Of a stretch of 57,867 bases of DNA, positions 43,300-52,419 are shown in pieces. Within the stretch, counting starts at the first letter, position 1. Every line of letters begins with the position of its first letter. The translations under genes were made by a program, and so were the position numbers. Source of the stretch: SG8-41 sp035259205 (GTDB lineage Bacteria; Pseudomonadota; Gammaproteobacteria; Burkholderiales; SG8-41); contig DATFWO010000115.1 in the NCBI GenBank assembly GCA_035259205.1, positions 1 to 57,867 on the forward strand. Reading direction: 5' to 3'. The notes under the pieces are model-generated. The model searched no databases and had not been told where the DNA came from. It was given only the letters and a program-made list of their open reading frames with translations.

Positions 43300-44312
43300 G
43301 CCGCGCTTTTGTGTATGGCCGCCATGCGTTCGGTGATGTGCGCAAGGACGCCGCTGCGCGCTTCGTCGACAGCGCGCTGCACGGCGAATTCGAAGCCGTA
43401 AGTGTCCGCCGAGCCGTGGCTCTTCACCACGATGCCGCGCAACCCGAGGAGAGTCGCACCGTTGTAGCACCGGGGATCGACGCGCCGCTTGAAGGCGTTG
43501 ATGACCGGCAGCGCAACGAGCCCTGCGAGGCGAGTGTATACGTTGCGCCCGAATTCTTCGCGCAAGTAGGTCGCCAGCATCTTCGCCAGGCCTTCGGAGG
43601 TCTTGAGCGCGATATTTCCGACAAAACCGTCGCACACTACCACGTCGGTCGTGCCCTTGTAGATGTCGTCACCCTCGACATAGCCGTAAAAGTTCAGGTC
43701 GCTGCCCCGCATGAGCTCGGCCGCGAGCTTTACCTGGTCGTTGCCCTTAATGTCTTCGGCCCCGACATTGAGCAACCCCACTGTCGGCCGCTGTTTCTTT
43801 TCGAGCGACCTGACGAGCTCGGAGCACATCAGGCCGAACTGGAGCAGATGCTCCGGGGCACAATCGACGTTGGCGCCGAGATCCAGCACGTAGGTATGCC
43901 CCTCGAGCGTCGGCAGGATCGTGGCGATGGCGGGCCGATCGATGCCCGGCAGCATCTTCAGCACGAAGCGCGAGATCGCCATCAACGCGCCGGTATTGCC
44001 GGCGCTGACGCAGGCCGCCGCGACCCCGTCCTTGACAAGGTCGACTGCGACCCTCATCGACGAGTCCTTCTTGGCGCGCAGCGCCGCGGCTGGCGACTCG
44101 TCCATTCCAACAATCTCGGTCGCATGCTGGATTCTGAGACGGAGACCCGGCGCGGCGCCCAGTCGCGCCAGCTCGCGTTCGATGGCGACACGCTGCCCGA
44201 CGAGCACACAAGCGGCATCGGGATCACGCTGCAGACAGGCCAGCGCCGCCGGTACCGTTACATGCACGCCATGATCGCCGCCCATGCAATCGACGGCAAC
44301 CGTCACGTCCAT
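43296..44312 (-). CDS. plsX: Phosphate acyltransferase PlsX
   Basis: A 338-residue enzyme making acyl-phosphate from acyl-ACP for phospholipid synthesis. It begins VAVDCMGGDHGVHVTV and contains SAGNTGALMA, LGANVDC and VCDGFVGNIALKTSEG, all PlsX signatures. It sits between rpmF (48 bp upstream) and fabH, the standard proteobacterial order. Confidence 0.96.
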   Translation of the reverse strand: MDVTVAVDCMGGDHGVHVTVPAALACLQRDPDAACVLVGQRVAIERELARLGAAPGLRLRIQHATEIVGMDESPAAALRAKKDSSMRVAVDLVKDGVAAACVSAGNTGALMAISRFVLKMLPGIDRPAIATILPTLEGHTYVLDLGANVDCAPEHLLQFGLMCSELVRSLEKKQRPTVGLLNVGAEDIKGNDQVKLAAELMRGSDLNFYGYVEGDDIYKGTTDVVVCDGFVGNIALKTSEGLAKMLATYLREEFGRNVYTRLAGLVALPVINAFKRRVDPRCYNGATLLGLRGIVVKSHGSADTYGFEFAVQRAVDEARSGVLAHITERMAAIHKSAA

Positions 44313-44360
44313 CTGTATCCTCTCTTCCGCCGCCGGTCGGGATCGCGGCGGAATCCCCGG

Positions 44361-44540
44361 CTAGTCGCTCTTGGTCTTGATGACTTTCTTGCCGCGATAG
44401 TAGCCGGTCGGGCTGATGTGATGCCGCAAATGCACCTCCCCGGTGGTCGGTTCGAGCGCCAGCGGCGGATTCGACAATCCGTCGTGCGAGCGATGCATGC
44501 CCCGCTTCGATGGCGACTTCCTGTTTTGTTGAACGGCCAT
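44361..44540 (-). CDS. rpmF: 50S ribosomal protein L32
   Basis: A 59-residue basic protein starting MAVQQNRKSPSKRGMHRSHD and ending VIKTKSD, the L32 pattern without zinc-binding cysteines. It is 48 bp before plsX and 21 bp after the YceD-like gene, the conserved yceD-rpmF-plsX arrangement. ATG 44540 has AAGGAG about six bases upstream. Confidence 0.96.
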   Translation of the reverse strand: MAVQQNRKSPSKRGMHRSHDGLSNPPLALEPTTGEVHLRHHISPTGYYRGKKVIKTKSD

Positions 44541-44561
44541 TTCATGCTCCTTGTTACAGGT

Positions 44562-45071
44562 TCAATTCCGATTCCGCTTGAGCACGGCGAGCGTCGCGAA
44601 CGCCGTTTCTCTGTCCTGTCCGGGCGCCAGGCTCCGGCTGGGGCGACAAACTCCCTCGGGGTGCCGTGGCGAATAAGGCAGGACCAGAATAATTTCGTCT
44701 TCCACCAAGCCCTCGACGTCGAGTTCCGCACTCGGCTCGATAGCCTCGATCCCGTCATCATCCAGTCGGCCAGCGACGGTTTTCGCAGGGCTCGCCAGGA
44801 GCACCGTATTGCAGACCTGCAACGGGAAGTCGAGGTCGCCAAGACAGCGCTGGCATCTGAGATGCAACCGGCCCTTCGCCTCGATGCTCAAAGTCGGCCG
44901 CTGCCGTGTATCGTGGCCCCCCTGCACCACGAAATCGACACGCCCGACGCTGTCATAGAGGATATCGTGCAACCGCGTTAACGCGGCTACCGCCAAGCTG
45001 CCGCGCAACGTCTGTCCAGTTCGGGCGAATTCCAAGCTGTCGATGACAGTCTGGCCAGCCTGTTCAGACAT
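44562..45071 (-). CDS. yceD: DUF177 / YceD family protein (23S rRNA accumulation)
   Basis: A 169-residue DUF177 protein. The diagnostic CQRCLGDLDFPL motif is at about 66-77, with an acidic C-terminal half (GLVEDEIILVLP). In E. coli the homologue YceD affects 23S rRNA accumulation and is cotranscribed with rpmF, as here. ATG 45071 (MSEQAG) was chosen over an in-frame start nine codons upstream because homology begins there. It is first of the long minus-strand run and divergent from maf. Confidence 0.88.
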   Translation of the reverse strand: MSEQAGQTVIDSLEFARTGQTLRGSLAVAALTRLHDILYDSVGRVDFVVQGGHDTRQRPTLSIEAKGRLHLRCQRCLGDLDFPLQVCNTVLLASPAKTVAGRLDDDGIEAIEPSAELDVEGLVEDEIILVLPYSPRHPEGVCRPSRSLAPGQDRETAFATLAVLKRNRN

Positions 45072-45230
45072 AAGGCGCGGATGATAGTATGCCTGCACCG
45101 CTCTGTCAAAGAGAATTTTGCCAAAATCTCAAGTCCGGCAGAGACTTAGAGATTCCTTCACAGCCCCGAAAGAGCCCGGCCGGTGGCCACGGTCCCCGCA
45201 TAAGGACCATAGACGGCACGCTCAATTCCC

Positions 45231-45821
45231 GTGAAAATCCCTCGTCTCATCCTTGCGTCGACTTCGCCCTACCGCCGTGCCCTATTGGAACGCTTGCGGT
45301 TGCCCTTCGAGGTCAGGCCGCCTGCGGTGGATGAAGCCGTCCTCCCCGGAGAAGGCGCTGCCCAGACAGCTTTGCGCCTCGCGCAGGCAAAGGCGCGCAA
45401 CATAGGCACGGCCGCACCCGCCTGCCTGGTGATCGGCTGCGACCAGGTTGCTGCGCTCGACGGCGCGTGCCTCGGTAAGCCGGGAAACCACGATCGCGCC
45501 GTGAAACAGCTCAAGGCGATGCGCGGTCGCGACGTGGTATTTCACACGGCGCTTGCCTTGCTCAATACGGCGACGGGTGCGCTCCAGGTCGCCGTCGTTC
45601 CAGCGACGGTGTGCTTTCGCGGTTACACCGATCACGAGATCGAGCGCTACCTGGAGCTCGAGCATCCGTACGACTGCGCCGGCAGCGCCAAGATCGAAGG
45701 ACTCGGAGTCGCGTTGGTCGAGCGTATCGTGACCGACGATCCGAGCGCTCTCATCGGGCTGCCTTTGATGCAGCTCACGACCATGCTCCAGCGTGAAGGC
45801 GTCGCCGTGCTTGGACAATGA
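45231..45821 (+). CDS. maf: Maf-like nucleotide pyrophosphatase (YceF type)
   Basis: A 196-residue Maf/HAM1-fold pyrophosphatase. The N-terminal LILASTSPYRRALLERL is the substrate loop, with GCDQVAALDG and the KIEGLGVALVERI C-terminal motif. Residues match the YceF subgroup (7-methyl-GTP hydrolysis) more than YhdE, judged by eye. The start is GTG 45231. It lies divergent from the yceD-rpmF operon, where yceF homologues usually sit. Confidence 0.9.
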   Translation: MKIPRLILASTSPYRRALLERLRLPFEVRPPAVDEAVLPGEGAAQTALRLAQAKARNIGTAAPACLVIGCDQVAALDGACLGKPGNHDRAVKQLKAMRGRDVVFHTALALLNTATGALQVAVVPATVCFRGYTDHEIERYLELEHPYDCAGSAKIEGLGVALVERIVTDDPSALIGLPLMQLTTMLQREGVAVLGQ

Positions 45822-45831
45822 GGATGGCGAG

Positions 45832-46584
45832 GTGACGGACATTCAGGCTCCCAGGGGCACGCTCTACTTGATCCCGGTCAGCTTCGGCGAGACCGATGCC
45901 CCAATGGTGCTCGCGCCTGCGACCCTTAGCGCGGTTCATGAACTGCGCCGCTTTGTCGCGGAAAATCCGAAATCGGCAAGGCGCTTTCTCAAGTCGGCCG
46001 GCTATCCGCTCGCGTTGCGAAACGTTCGGATCGATACCCTGAATCAACACACCGCGGAGAGCGCACTGGCAGCGTTGCTCGCCCCCCTGCTGGAAGGAGA
46101 AGATTGCGGCTTGATGTCGGAAGCCGGTTGCCCCGCCGTGGCCGATCCTGGCGCCGCACTCGTCCGGCTGGCGCACGCGAGCGGGATACGGGTCGCGCCT
46201 CTGGTCGGGCCGTCCGCGATCTTGCTGGCCGTGATGGGCTGTGGACTTAATGGCCAGCACTTCACCTTCCACGGCTATCTCCCGGTCGAAGGCGTGGCGC
46301 TCAGGCGCAGGCTGCGCGAACTGGAGGACGAGGCCGCGCGCTCTGGGGCGGCGCAGATTTTTATCGAGACGCCCTACCGCAATGGCGCCGTGCTGCGGGC
46401 AATGCTCGAAGTTTGCCGGAGCAGCAGCCTGCTGTGCATCGCAACCGATCTTACGCTTCCGACCGAATCGATCGCGACCCGTACAATAGCCGAGTGGAAA
46501 AAAAAGCCCCCGGATCTAAACCGGAGGCCTACCGTTTTTGTGCTCGGCCGGGACGCGATCCTCAGTGCACGGTCAGCCCGTTGA
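45832..46584 (+). CDS. SAM-dependent methyltransferase, RsmI/tetrapyrrole methylase family
   Basis: A 250-residue tetrapyrrole-methylase-fold enzyme. It starts GTLYLIPVSFGE and has EAGCPAVADPGAALVRLAH (the RsmI-like SAM site) and PLVGPSAILLAVMGCGLNG. It is shorter than RsmI and lacks its GTPRR-type start, so it is an RsmI paralogue whose substrate is unknown. GTG 45832 has GAGG eight bases upstream; an ATG inside maf (45793) is possible. Its last 23 bp overlap convergent sppA, and its coding sequence contains the sppA terminator. Confidence 0.82.
   Translation: MTDIQAPRGTLYLIPVSFGETDAPMVLAPATLSAVHELRRFVAENPKSARRFLKSAGYPLALRNVRIDTLNQHTAESALAALLAPLLEGEDCGLMSEAGCPAVADPGAALVRLAHASGIRVAPLVGPSAILLAVMGCGLNGQHFTFHGYLPVEGVALRRRLRELEDEAARSGAAQIFIETPYRNGAVLRAMLEVCRSSSLLCIATDLTLPTESIATRTIAEWKKKPPDLNRRPTVFVLGRDAILSARSAR
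46498..46528 (-). terminator. sppA terminator inside convergent methyltransferase gene
   Basis: On the minus strand GCCTCCGG pairs with CCGGGGGC (one G-U) around a 7-base loop and is followed by eight T. It lies 34-64 bases past the sppA stop, within the last codons of the plus-strand methyltransferase gene, where the T-tract reads as Lys codons AAA AAA AAG. Confidence 0.8.
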
Positions 46585-47521
46585 ATACCCCGAAGCGAGC
46601 CATCGACTCGCCCATAGCCGCACCGAACCGCTTCGCGAGACGCTCGGCAACATTCTCGCGCGGGGTGAAATCGACGATGTCTTCCGCTTTGATGATCTCG
46701 CGCGCGACGTAATCCACGTTGCCGTACGAATCCGCCAGCCCGAGCTCGATGCTCTTCTGTCCGACCCACACCAGGCCGGAAAACATGTCAGGCGTCTCCT
46801 TGAGCCGCTTACCGCGACCCTGGCGCACGACGCTTATGAACTGCTGGTGGATCTGGCTCAGCATCTGTTGCGCGTACTCCTTCTGGGATTCGACCACGGG
46901 CGAAAACGGATCGAGGAACCCCTTGTTTTCGCCGGCCGCGAAGAGCCTGCGCTCGACCCCCAGCTTGTCCATCGTTCCGGTGAAACCGAAGCCGTCCATC
47001 AGCACGCCGATCGAGCCGACAATGCTCGCCTTGTCCACGTAGATCCGGTCGGCTGCGGCCGCGATATAGTAGCCGCCCGACGCGCAGATATCCTCGATAA
47101 CCGCGTAGAGCGGAATATTCGGGTACTTCGTACGCAGACGCCGGATCTCGTCATTGATGTAGCCGGCCTGCACCGGGCTGCCGCCCGGACTGTTGATGCG
47201 CAGGATCACGCCTACGGTGCGCTTGTCCTTGAACGCCTCCTGCAGGCCGGTGGTCACGTTGTCGGCGCTTGCCAGGCTGTCGTGCGCGATCACTCCGCGC
47301 ACTTCGACCAGCGCGGTATGCCGGCCGGGGCTCGCGTCCTTCTTACCCAGCCAGCCCATGCCGACGAAGAGCAGCGCAAACAGGTATATGAACAGGAGCA
47401 GTTTGAAAAAAATGCCCCAATGCCGCGCCCGGCGCTGCTCCTGGATGCCGGCCAGCGCGATCTTCTCAAGGACCTGACGTTCCCATTGGGTTCCGGTATC
47501 GCTTGAATTCGGCTCAGCCAT
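46562..47521 (-). CDS. sppA: Signal peptide peptidase SppA (short form)
   Basis: A 319-residue inner-membrane serine/lysine protease. One membrane span (about 37-57) is followed by a ClpP-fold catalytic domain with nucleophile S148 (DICASGGYYIA) and general-base K200 (AAGENKGFLDP). It degrades cleaved signal peptides. Its length is the Bacillus-like half-size form, not the double-length E. coli form. It lies downstream of the HAD phosphatase with a 100-bp gap. Confidence 0.93.
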   Translation of the reverse strand: MAEPNSSDTGTQWERQVLEKIALAGIQEQRRARHWGIFFKLLLFIYLFALLFVGMGWLGKKDASPGRHTALVEVRGVIAHDSLASADNVTTGLQEAFKDKRTVGVILRINSPGGSPVQAGYINDEIRRLRTKYPNIPLYAVIEDICASGGYYIAAAADRIYVDKASIVGSIGVLMDGFGFTGTMDKLGVERRLFAAGENKGFLDPFSPVVESQKEYAQQMLSQIHQQFISVVRQGRGKRLKETPDMFSGLVWVGQKSIELGLADSYGNVDYVAREIIKAEDIVDFTPRENVAERLAKRFGAAMGESMARFGVFNGLTVH

Positions 47522-47621
47522 GGTTCAACCTGCTTTCAGATTTGACGTTCGAAGGGGATCGCACGGCCAGTTCGTGCAGGAAGGAATGGGAAGTATAGCC
47601 CATTCACCCTGGCGAGTTGCG

Positions 47622-48272
47622 TCAGCCGTGAGCCGCGAGCCAGTCGCGGAGCTCAGTCACCGTGTGCAGGCACGCCAGCGGCTGCGATGCCAGCAATGCG
47701 TCGTGGGGATGCGCACCGTACGTTACCGCCAGACTCGCCACTCCTGCCGCACGCGCCATCTCCAGGTCATGCGTCGTGTCGCCTACCATCAGTGTCTTGT
47801 CGTTTGGAATCCCCACCTCGGCCATCAGCGTCTTGAGCATTCCGGGATCGGGCTTGGTATGGCCTTCATCGGCGCAGCGCGTGGCGTGAAAGTAGGGCTG
47901 CAGTCCGGTCTCAGCCAGGGCGCGCGCCAGTCCCCGCCGGCTTTTACCCGTGGCAATTGCGAGGCGAAAGCCGGCGCCGTGAAGTCCGGCGATGACGTCG
48001 GCGATTCCTGGAAACAGCCTGGCGCCGGCATGCTGCTCGAGAAAATGGTGGCGGTAGCGCTCCACCACGGCGGGATACTGCCCGCTGTCGAGGTCCGGCA
48101 GAATGTGGCGCAGGGCATCGCCCAGCCCCAGCCCGATGATATAGCGTGCCTGCTCGACGCTTGGAACCGGCAAACCGAGATCGCGGCACGCCCCCTGCAA
48201 CGACGCGACAATCGCGGCCGCCGAATCCATGAGCGTACCGTCCCAGTCGAACACCAGCAGCTCAAAGCGCAC
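47622..48272 (-). CDS. HAD-IA phosphatase (phosphoglycolate phosphatase-like)
   Basis: A 216-residue HAD hydrolase. The nucleophile D9 and acid/base D11 are in FDWDGTLMD. Motif II/III region IATGKSRRGL and KPDPGMLKTLM follow, with motif IV GDTTHDLEMA. A helical C1 cap lies between. It resembles phosphoglycolate or pyrophosphate phosphatases; the substrate is not determined. The GTG start at 48272 overlaps the rluC stop by 11 bp, as in the conserved rluC-gph-sppA order of pseudomonads. Confidence 0.9.
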   Translation of the reverse strand: MRFELLVFDWDGTLMDSAAAIVASLQGACRDLGLPVPSVEQARYIIGLGLGDALRHILPDLDSGQYPAVVERYRHHFLEQHAGARLFPGIADVIAGLHGAGFRLAIATGKSRRGLARALAETGLQPYFHATRCADEGHTKPDPGMLKTLMAEVGIPNDKTLMVGDTTHDLEMARAAGVASLAVTYGAHPHDALLASQPLACLHTVTELRDWLAAHG

Positions 48273-49230
48273 GGCTTGTCTCTCCGGCGTCGAGCATCGA
48301 AACGAACGACCGCAATTCTTCGGGCAGCGGCGCCTCGAGTGTAAGGCCGGCCCCCGTTCGTGGATGTGTTATGACCACTCTGGACGCGTGCAGGAACATG
48401 CGCTTGAGCCCCTGCCGGGCAAGCGTCTTGTTGAGCGCAAAATCGCCATACTTGTCATCGCCGAGGACCGGAAAGCCCAGGTGGGCAAGGTGAACCCGAA
48501 TTTGATGCGTCCGCCCGGTCTTCAAGTCGGCTTCGAGCAGGCTGTAGTCGCGCCACGCGCGCTGCAGCCGGAATATCGTGTGCGCCGGCGATCCTTCCCC
48601 GCTGACGCTGACCCTGCGTTCGCCGGACCTCAGGACGAACTTGCTGAGTGGCAGCTTGACGCTGCGTTTGGCGTCGCTCCAATGCCCTTTTACGAGGACG
48701 GCATAGGCCTTCTCGACCTGTCCCTCGCGCAACTGCCGGTGAAGCGCGAGCAGCGCCGAGCGCCGTTTAGCGAGCATCAGCACGCCCGATGTGTCGCGGT
48801 CGAGTCGGTGCGCGAGCTCGACGAAAGGCGCTTGCGGACGGGCCGCGCGCAGCTGCTCCACGATGCCATGGCTGATCCCGCTGCCGCCGTGGACCGCAAC
48901 GCCGGCTGGCTTGTCCACTACGATGAGCAGCTCATCCTCGTAGATGATGGGAGCACGCAACGGCGGCGCGGGCCGCGCCGCCGTTGCACCCGCATGCGAG
49001 GCGATACGCACCGGAGGCAAGCGCAGGCGGTCGCCTTCTTCCAATCGGTATTCCGCACCGACGCGGCGGCTATTGACGCGCACTTCGCCGCTGCGCAGGA
49101 TGCGATAGATGTGGCTCTTTGGCACCCCTTTCAGGTGCTTGGTCAGGTAGTTGTCGATGCGCTGGCCGGCGGCGTCCACCTCGACCTCGTGCCAGCTCGC
49201 AGAATCTTTACTTAACCCTTTCATTTGCAT
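48262..49230 (-). CDS. rluC: 23S rRNA pseudouridine synthase RluC
   Basis: A 322-residue pseudouridine synthase. An N-terminal S4 RNA-binding domain (about 20-75, RIDNYLTKHLKGVPKSHIYR) precedes the RluA-type catalytic domain with the essential Asp in HRLDRDTSGVLM and the GRTHQIRVHLAH motif. E. coli RluC modifies 23S positions 955, 2504 and 2580. Starts at ATG 49230 or 49224 are both possible. It is divergent from rne, as in E. coli. Confidence 0.94.
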   Translation of the reverse strand: MQMKGLSKDSASWHEVEVDAAGQRIDNYLTKHLKGVPKSHIYRILRSGEVRVNSRRVGAEYRLEEGDRLRLPPVRIASHAGATAARPAPPLRAPIIYEDELLIVVDKPAGVAVHGGSGISHGIVEQLRAARPQAPFVELAHRLDRDTSGVLMLAKRRSALLALHRQLREGQVEKAYAVLVKGHWSDAKRSVKLPLSKFVLRSGERRVSVSGEGSPAHTIFRLQRAWRDYSLLEADLKTGRTHQIRVHLAHLGFPVLGDDKYGDFALNKTLARQGLKRMFLHASRVVITHPRTGAGLTLEAPLPEELRSFVSMLDAGETSRAL

Positions 49231-49235
49231 ATACT
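49207..49235 (+). promoter_or_regulatory. Candidate rne promoter
   Basis: TTTACT (49207-49212) and TATACT (49230-49235) are separated by 17 bp and overlap the divergent rluC start. Transcription from about 49242 would give rne a leader of about 420 bases. Confidence 0.5.
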
Positions 49236-49663
49236 ATTCTCAGCACTCGGCGTATACACCGGGCCGGCCGCGTCAAGTTGCATTGCGATTCCGGCCCCGT
49301 CGCTCAGAACGTGCCCGCGGCAGAGGCCGCGGCGCGCAAAGCTGAAAAGTGTGCCAGCAGTGATACGCAGAAATCCGGTTGCTGGGCCAAGCAGGCCGAG
49401 GCCCGGGTTGCGATCTGCTGGATCGGATGGTTAATGTCGCTCACCACTCAGAAGTAGCGATACTAGACGAATTGCGCGCTCACGACACCGACAAGAATGT
49501 TCCGAATCCGCGCCCGGCGCGGATCCACGGCGAATCGCACGACATCCGGATGCTTCATATTCCACAAGCTGATGCCAAGCGACTGAGACAGTCGGCGCTG
49601 CCCGCTTGAACGCAGGCTCGCAGGTTTGCTCCATCCCGTGTCAGAGCGCGGGAGAGAATAACA
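49231..49663 (+). other. Long rne 5' leader region
   Basis: 433 bp without a convincing gene. It contains a perfect hairpin CCGCGGC-AGAG-GCCGCGG (49315-49332). Near the start codon is GGGAGAG, the ribosome binding site of rne. E. coli rne has a long structured leader used for RNase E autoregulation, so a similar role is plausible here, but the sequence is not recognisably the same. Confidence 0.5.
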
Positions 49664-52369
49664 ATGAAACGCATGTTGTTTAACGCGACGCAGGCGGAAG
49701 AGCTGCGCGTCGCGATCGTCGATGGCCAGAAGCTGATCGACCTCGACATCGAGACCCCCGGCAAGGAACAGCGCAAGAGCAATATCTACAAGGGTGTGAT
49801 CACCCGGGTCGAGCCCAGCCTCGAGGCTGCCTTCGTCGAATACGGCGCGGACCGGCACGGTTTCCTGCCATTCAAGGAGATTGCCCGCGCGTACTTCCGG
49901 CCGGGCGTGGACGTCGGGCGCGCCCGCATCCAGGATGCCGTCGAGGAAGGCAAGGAACTGATCGTCCAGGTGGACAAAGACGAGCGCGGCAACAAAGGGG
50001 CGGCGCTCACTACGTTCATCAGCCTCGCTGGACGTTATCTGGTCCTAATGCCGAACAACCCGCGCGGCGGAGGCGTGTCGCGCCGCGTCGAGGGCGAAGA
50101 CCGCAACGAATTGCGCGACGTCATTGACCAGCTTCCCATTCCTCAGGGCATGAGTGTCATCGGGCGCACCGCGGCCATCGGCCGCACCGCCGAGGAGCTC
50201 AACTGGGATCTCAACTATCTGATGCAGTTGTGGCGCGCCATCGAAGGCGCCGCGCAGCAGCAGTCCGGGGCTTTCCTCATCTACCAGGAGTCGAGCCTGG
50301 TCATCCGCGCCATCCGCGACTATTTCCACCAGGACGTGGGCGAGGTGCTGATCGATACCGAGAGCGTCTTCGAGCAGGCACGGCAGTTCATGAGTCACGT
50401 GATGCCGCAGAACGTGAATTGCATCAAGCTCTACAAGGACGACGTCCCGCTGTTCTCGCGCTTCCAGATCGAACACCAGATCGAATCGGCATATTCACGG
50501 TCGGTCAATCTGCCTGCCGGCGGTGCCGTCATATTCGATCATACCGAGGCGCTGGTCTCGATCGACGTCAACTCGGCTCGCGCCACCCGGGGGGCCGACA
50601 TCGAGGAAACTGCGTTTCGCACGAACATGGAGGCCGCCGAAGAAATCGCCCGGCAGCTGCGGCTGCGCGACTTGGGCGGGCTCATCGTGATCGATTTCAT
50701 CGACATGGAGAGCAACCGCAACCAGCGCGAGGTGGAGAACCGGCTGCGCGACTCGCTGCACTATGATCGGGCGCGCGTGCAGATGGGCAAGATCTCACGG
50801 TTCGGCCTGATGGAGCTTTCGCGCCAGCGCCTGCGCCCTTCCCTTGGCGAAACCGCCCACAATCCCTGCCCGCGCTGCCACGGCACCGGACATATTCGCG
50901 GCACCGAATCGACCGCCCTGCACATACTGCGCATCATCCAGGAAGAAGCCATGAAGGAAAACACGGCGTCGGTCAACGCCCAGGTTCCTGTCGATGTGGC
51001 TACGTTCCTGCTCAACGAGAAGCGCGTGGATCTGAACGTGATCGAAACCCGGCACCGGGTGTCGGTCGTGCTGGTGCCGAACGTCCACTTGGAAACGCCC
51101 AATTACACGGTCGCCCGGATGCGGCACGACGATCTCAACCGCGCCGAGCCCCTCCCCGCGAGCTACAACATGGTGGAGCTGCCGGCCGAGGAGCAGAAAG
51201 CGTCCGTGGGCTCGGCCGAGCCGGCAACGCCGCGCCCGGAAGCAGCCGTGCGGGGCATTACGCCGCAGCAGCCGGCACCGATGCCGACAGCGAAACCAGT
51301 GGCCGGGCCGGAAGAAGTCGCTTTCCAGCCAGCACCAGCGGGCCCGTCGATCATCGGCAAGATATTCGGCCTCTTCAAACGCAAACCCGCCACCGAGCCG
51401 GAAGCTCCCGCAGCCAGTGAGGCCGCTCAACCCTCACCGGCGCCGCGGGGCCCAGGCCCGCGGCGCGGGCGCCACGAGCGGGAAGGCCAGCGCCGGGAGC
51501 CCGAGCGCCAGCCGCAGCATCACGGCGGTCCGCGGCCGCGGCCCGACAGCGCTCAGCAGCAGCCGCAGGGACAGCGCGGTCGCGATGGCGGGCGCAGGCG
51601 CCCAGAGCAGGAACGCCACGGCGAGCGGCGGTCCGAATTCCATCGCCCTGAATCGAACCAGCAGCAGCACCAGCACCGGGAGCGCCAGGAAAGACCAGGG
51701 GGATCCGGCCCCAGGCCTGGAGGCGGCGGCGATACCCAGCCTGGCCGCGAGCACGGCGAACAGCGCGAGGGCCGCGAGGGGCGAGGACGCCGTCGGCGCG
51801 GGCGACGCGACCGGCACGATCAGCGCGGCGCTCCCGGCGGCGGTGAGCAGCGCGCCGAGCAGCAGCCGCGTCGGGATCAGCAGCAGCATCGTGAACCGCA
51901 TGCTCACGGCGAACGGCAGGCGCCACAGCAGCCTGCGCCATCGCCTGCTGCGAATCCCGTCGCCGCGCCTGAGGCTCCGGTGGAAGCGACTGCAAGACCC
52001 GCGATTTCGGCGCCTCATGCCGTGCCGGGCGCCGCGATCGTCGCAGGAGAGTTCGTGCGCGAGGATACGCCCGCGGCGGCGCCTCCGGAATCAGCGGCCC
52101 CGATGCCTGCGCTCGGCTACGCTGCTGCACCGGTCAAGCTCGAGTGGCCGTCGGACCTGGTACAGGTCGAGTCTGATCCCAGCAAGGTGAAGGCCGTGCA
52201 GGAGAGCGCGGAACAGCAGATACCCGTGCCGCGGCAAAAGCGCGAACGCGCTCCGCTGCAGCCGGCGAGTGAGGAGCCGTTGGTGCAGATCGAAACTCGG
52301 AAAAACGACGTACCAGTCGAGGTGGCTGCCGCGACGGCGCCGAGCGAGCATCCCGCCGCCACGCCCTGA
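49664..52369 (+). CDS. rne: Ribonuclease E
   Basis: A 901-residue endoribonuclease, the core of the RNA degradosome. The N-terminal half has the S1 domain (about 35-120) and a DNase I-like catalytic domain with acidic residues in VSIDVNSA and VIDFIDME. The zinc-link CPRCHGTG (about 403-410) bridges dimers. From about residue 575 the protein is a long low-complexity tail rich in Arg, Gln, Gly and Pro, with a conserved-looking end (PLVQIETRK) typical of beta- and gammaproteobacterial enzymes. The tail would bind RNA and partner proteins. Confidence 0.96.
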   Translation: MKRMLFNATQAEELRVAIVDGQKLIDLDIETPGKEQRKSNIYKGVITRVEPSLEAAFVEYGADRHGFLPFKEIARAYFRPGVDVGRARIQDAVEEGKELIVQVDKDERGNKGAALTTFISLAGRYLVLMPNNPRGGGVSRRVEGEDRNELRDVIDQLPIPQGMSVIGRTAAIGRTAEELNWDLNYLMQLWRAIEGAAQQQSGAFLIYQESSLVIRAIRDYFHQDVGEVLIDTESVFEQARQFMSHVMPQNVNCIKLYKDDVPLFSRFQIEHQIESAYSRSVNLPAGGAVIFDHTEALVSIDVNSARATRGADIEETAFRTNMEAAEEIARQLRLRDLGGLIVIDFIDMESNRNQREVENRLRDSLHYDRARVQMGKISRFGLMELSRQRLRPSLGETAHNPCPRCHGTGHIRGTESTALHILRIIQEEAMKENTASVNAQVPVDVATFLLNEKRVDLNVIETRHRVSVVLVPNVHLETPNYTVARMRHDDLNRAEPLPASYNMVELPAEEQKASVGSAEPATPRPEAAVRGITPQQPAPMPTAKPVAGPEEVAFQPAPAGPSIIGKIFGLFKRKPATEPEAPAASEAAQPSPAPRGPGPRRGRHEREGQRREPERQPQHHGGPRPRPDSAQQQPQGQRGRDGGRRRPEQERHGERRSEFHRPESNQQQHQHRERQERPGGSGPRPGGGGDTQPGREHGEQREGREGRGRRRRGRRDRHDQRGAPGGGEQRAEQQPRRDQQQHREPHAHGERQAPQQPAPSPAANPVAAPEAPVEATARPAISAPHAVPGAAIVAGEFVREDTPAAAPPESAAPMPALGYAAAPVKLEWPSDLVQVESDPSKVKAVQESAEQQIPVPRQKRERAPLQPASEEPLVQIETRKNDVPVEVAAATAPSEHPAATP

Positions 52370-52419
52370 ATTACGATAAGCGGTGAGCGGAGGAAGCGGC
52401 GGTACCGATTACTCGGCGC

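Noticed and set aside
46494..46530. A AAA AAG heptamer followed by a hairpin, resembling the dnaX programmed -1 frameshift signal.
   Set aside because: The hairpin follows with no spacer, the -1 frame leads only into sequence antisense to sppA with no domain, and the element is fully explained as the minus-strand sppA terminator.
49379..49609. A 76-codon open frame in the rne leader.
   Set aside because: No good ribosome binding site or recognisable composition; more likely untranslated leader.
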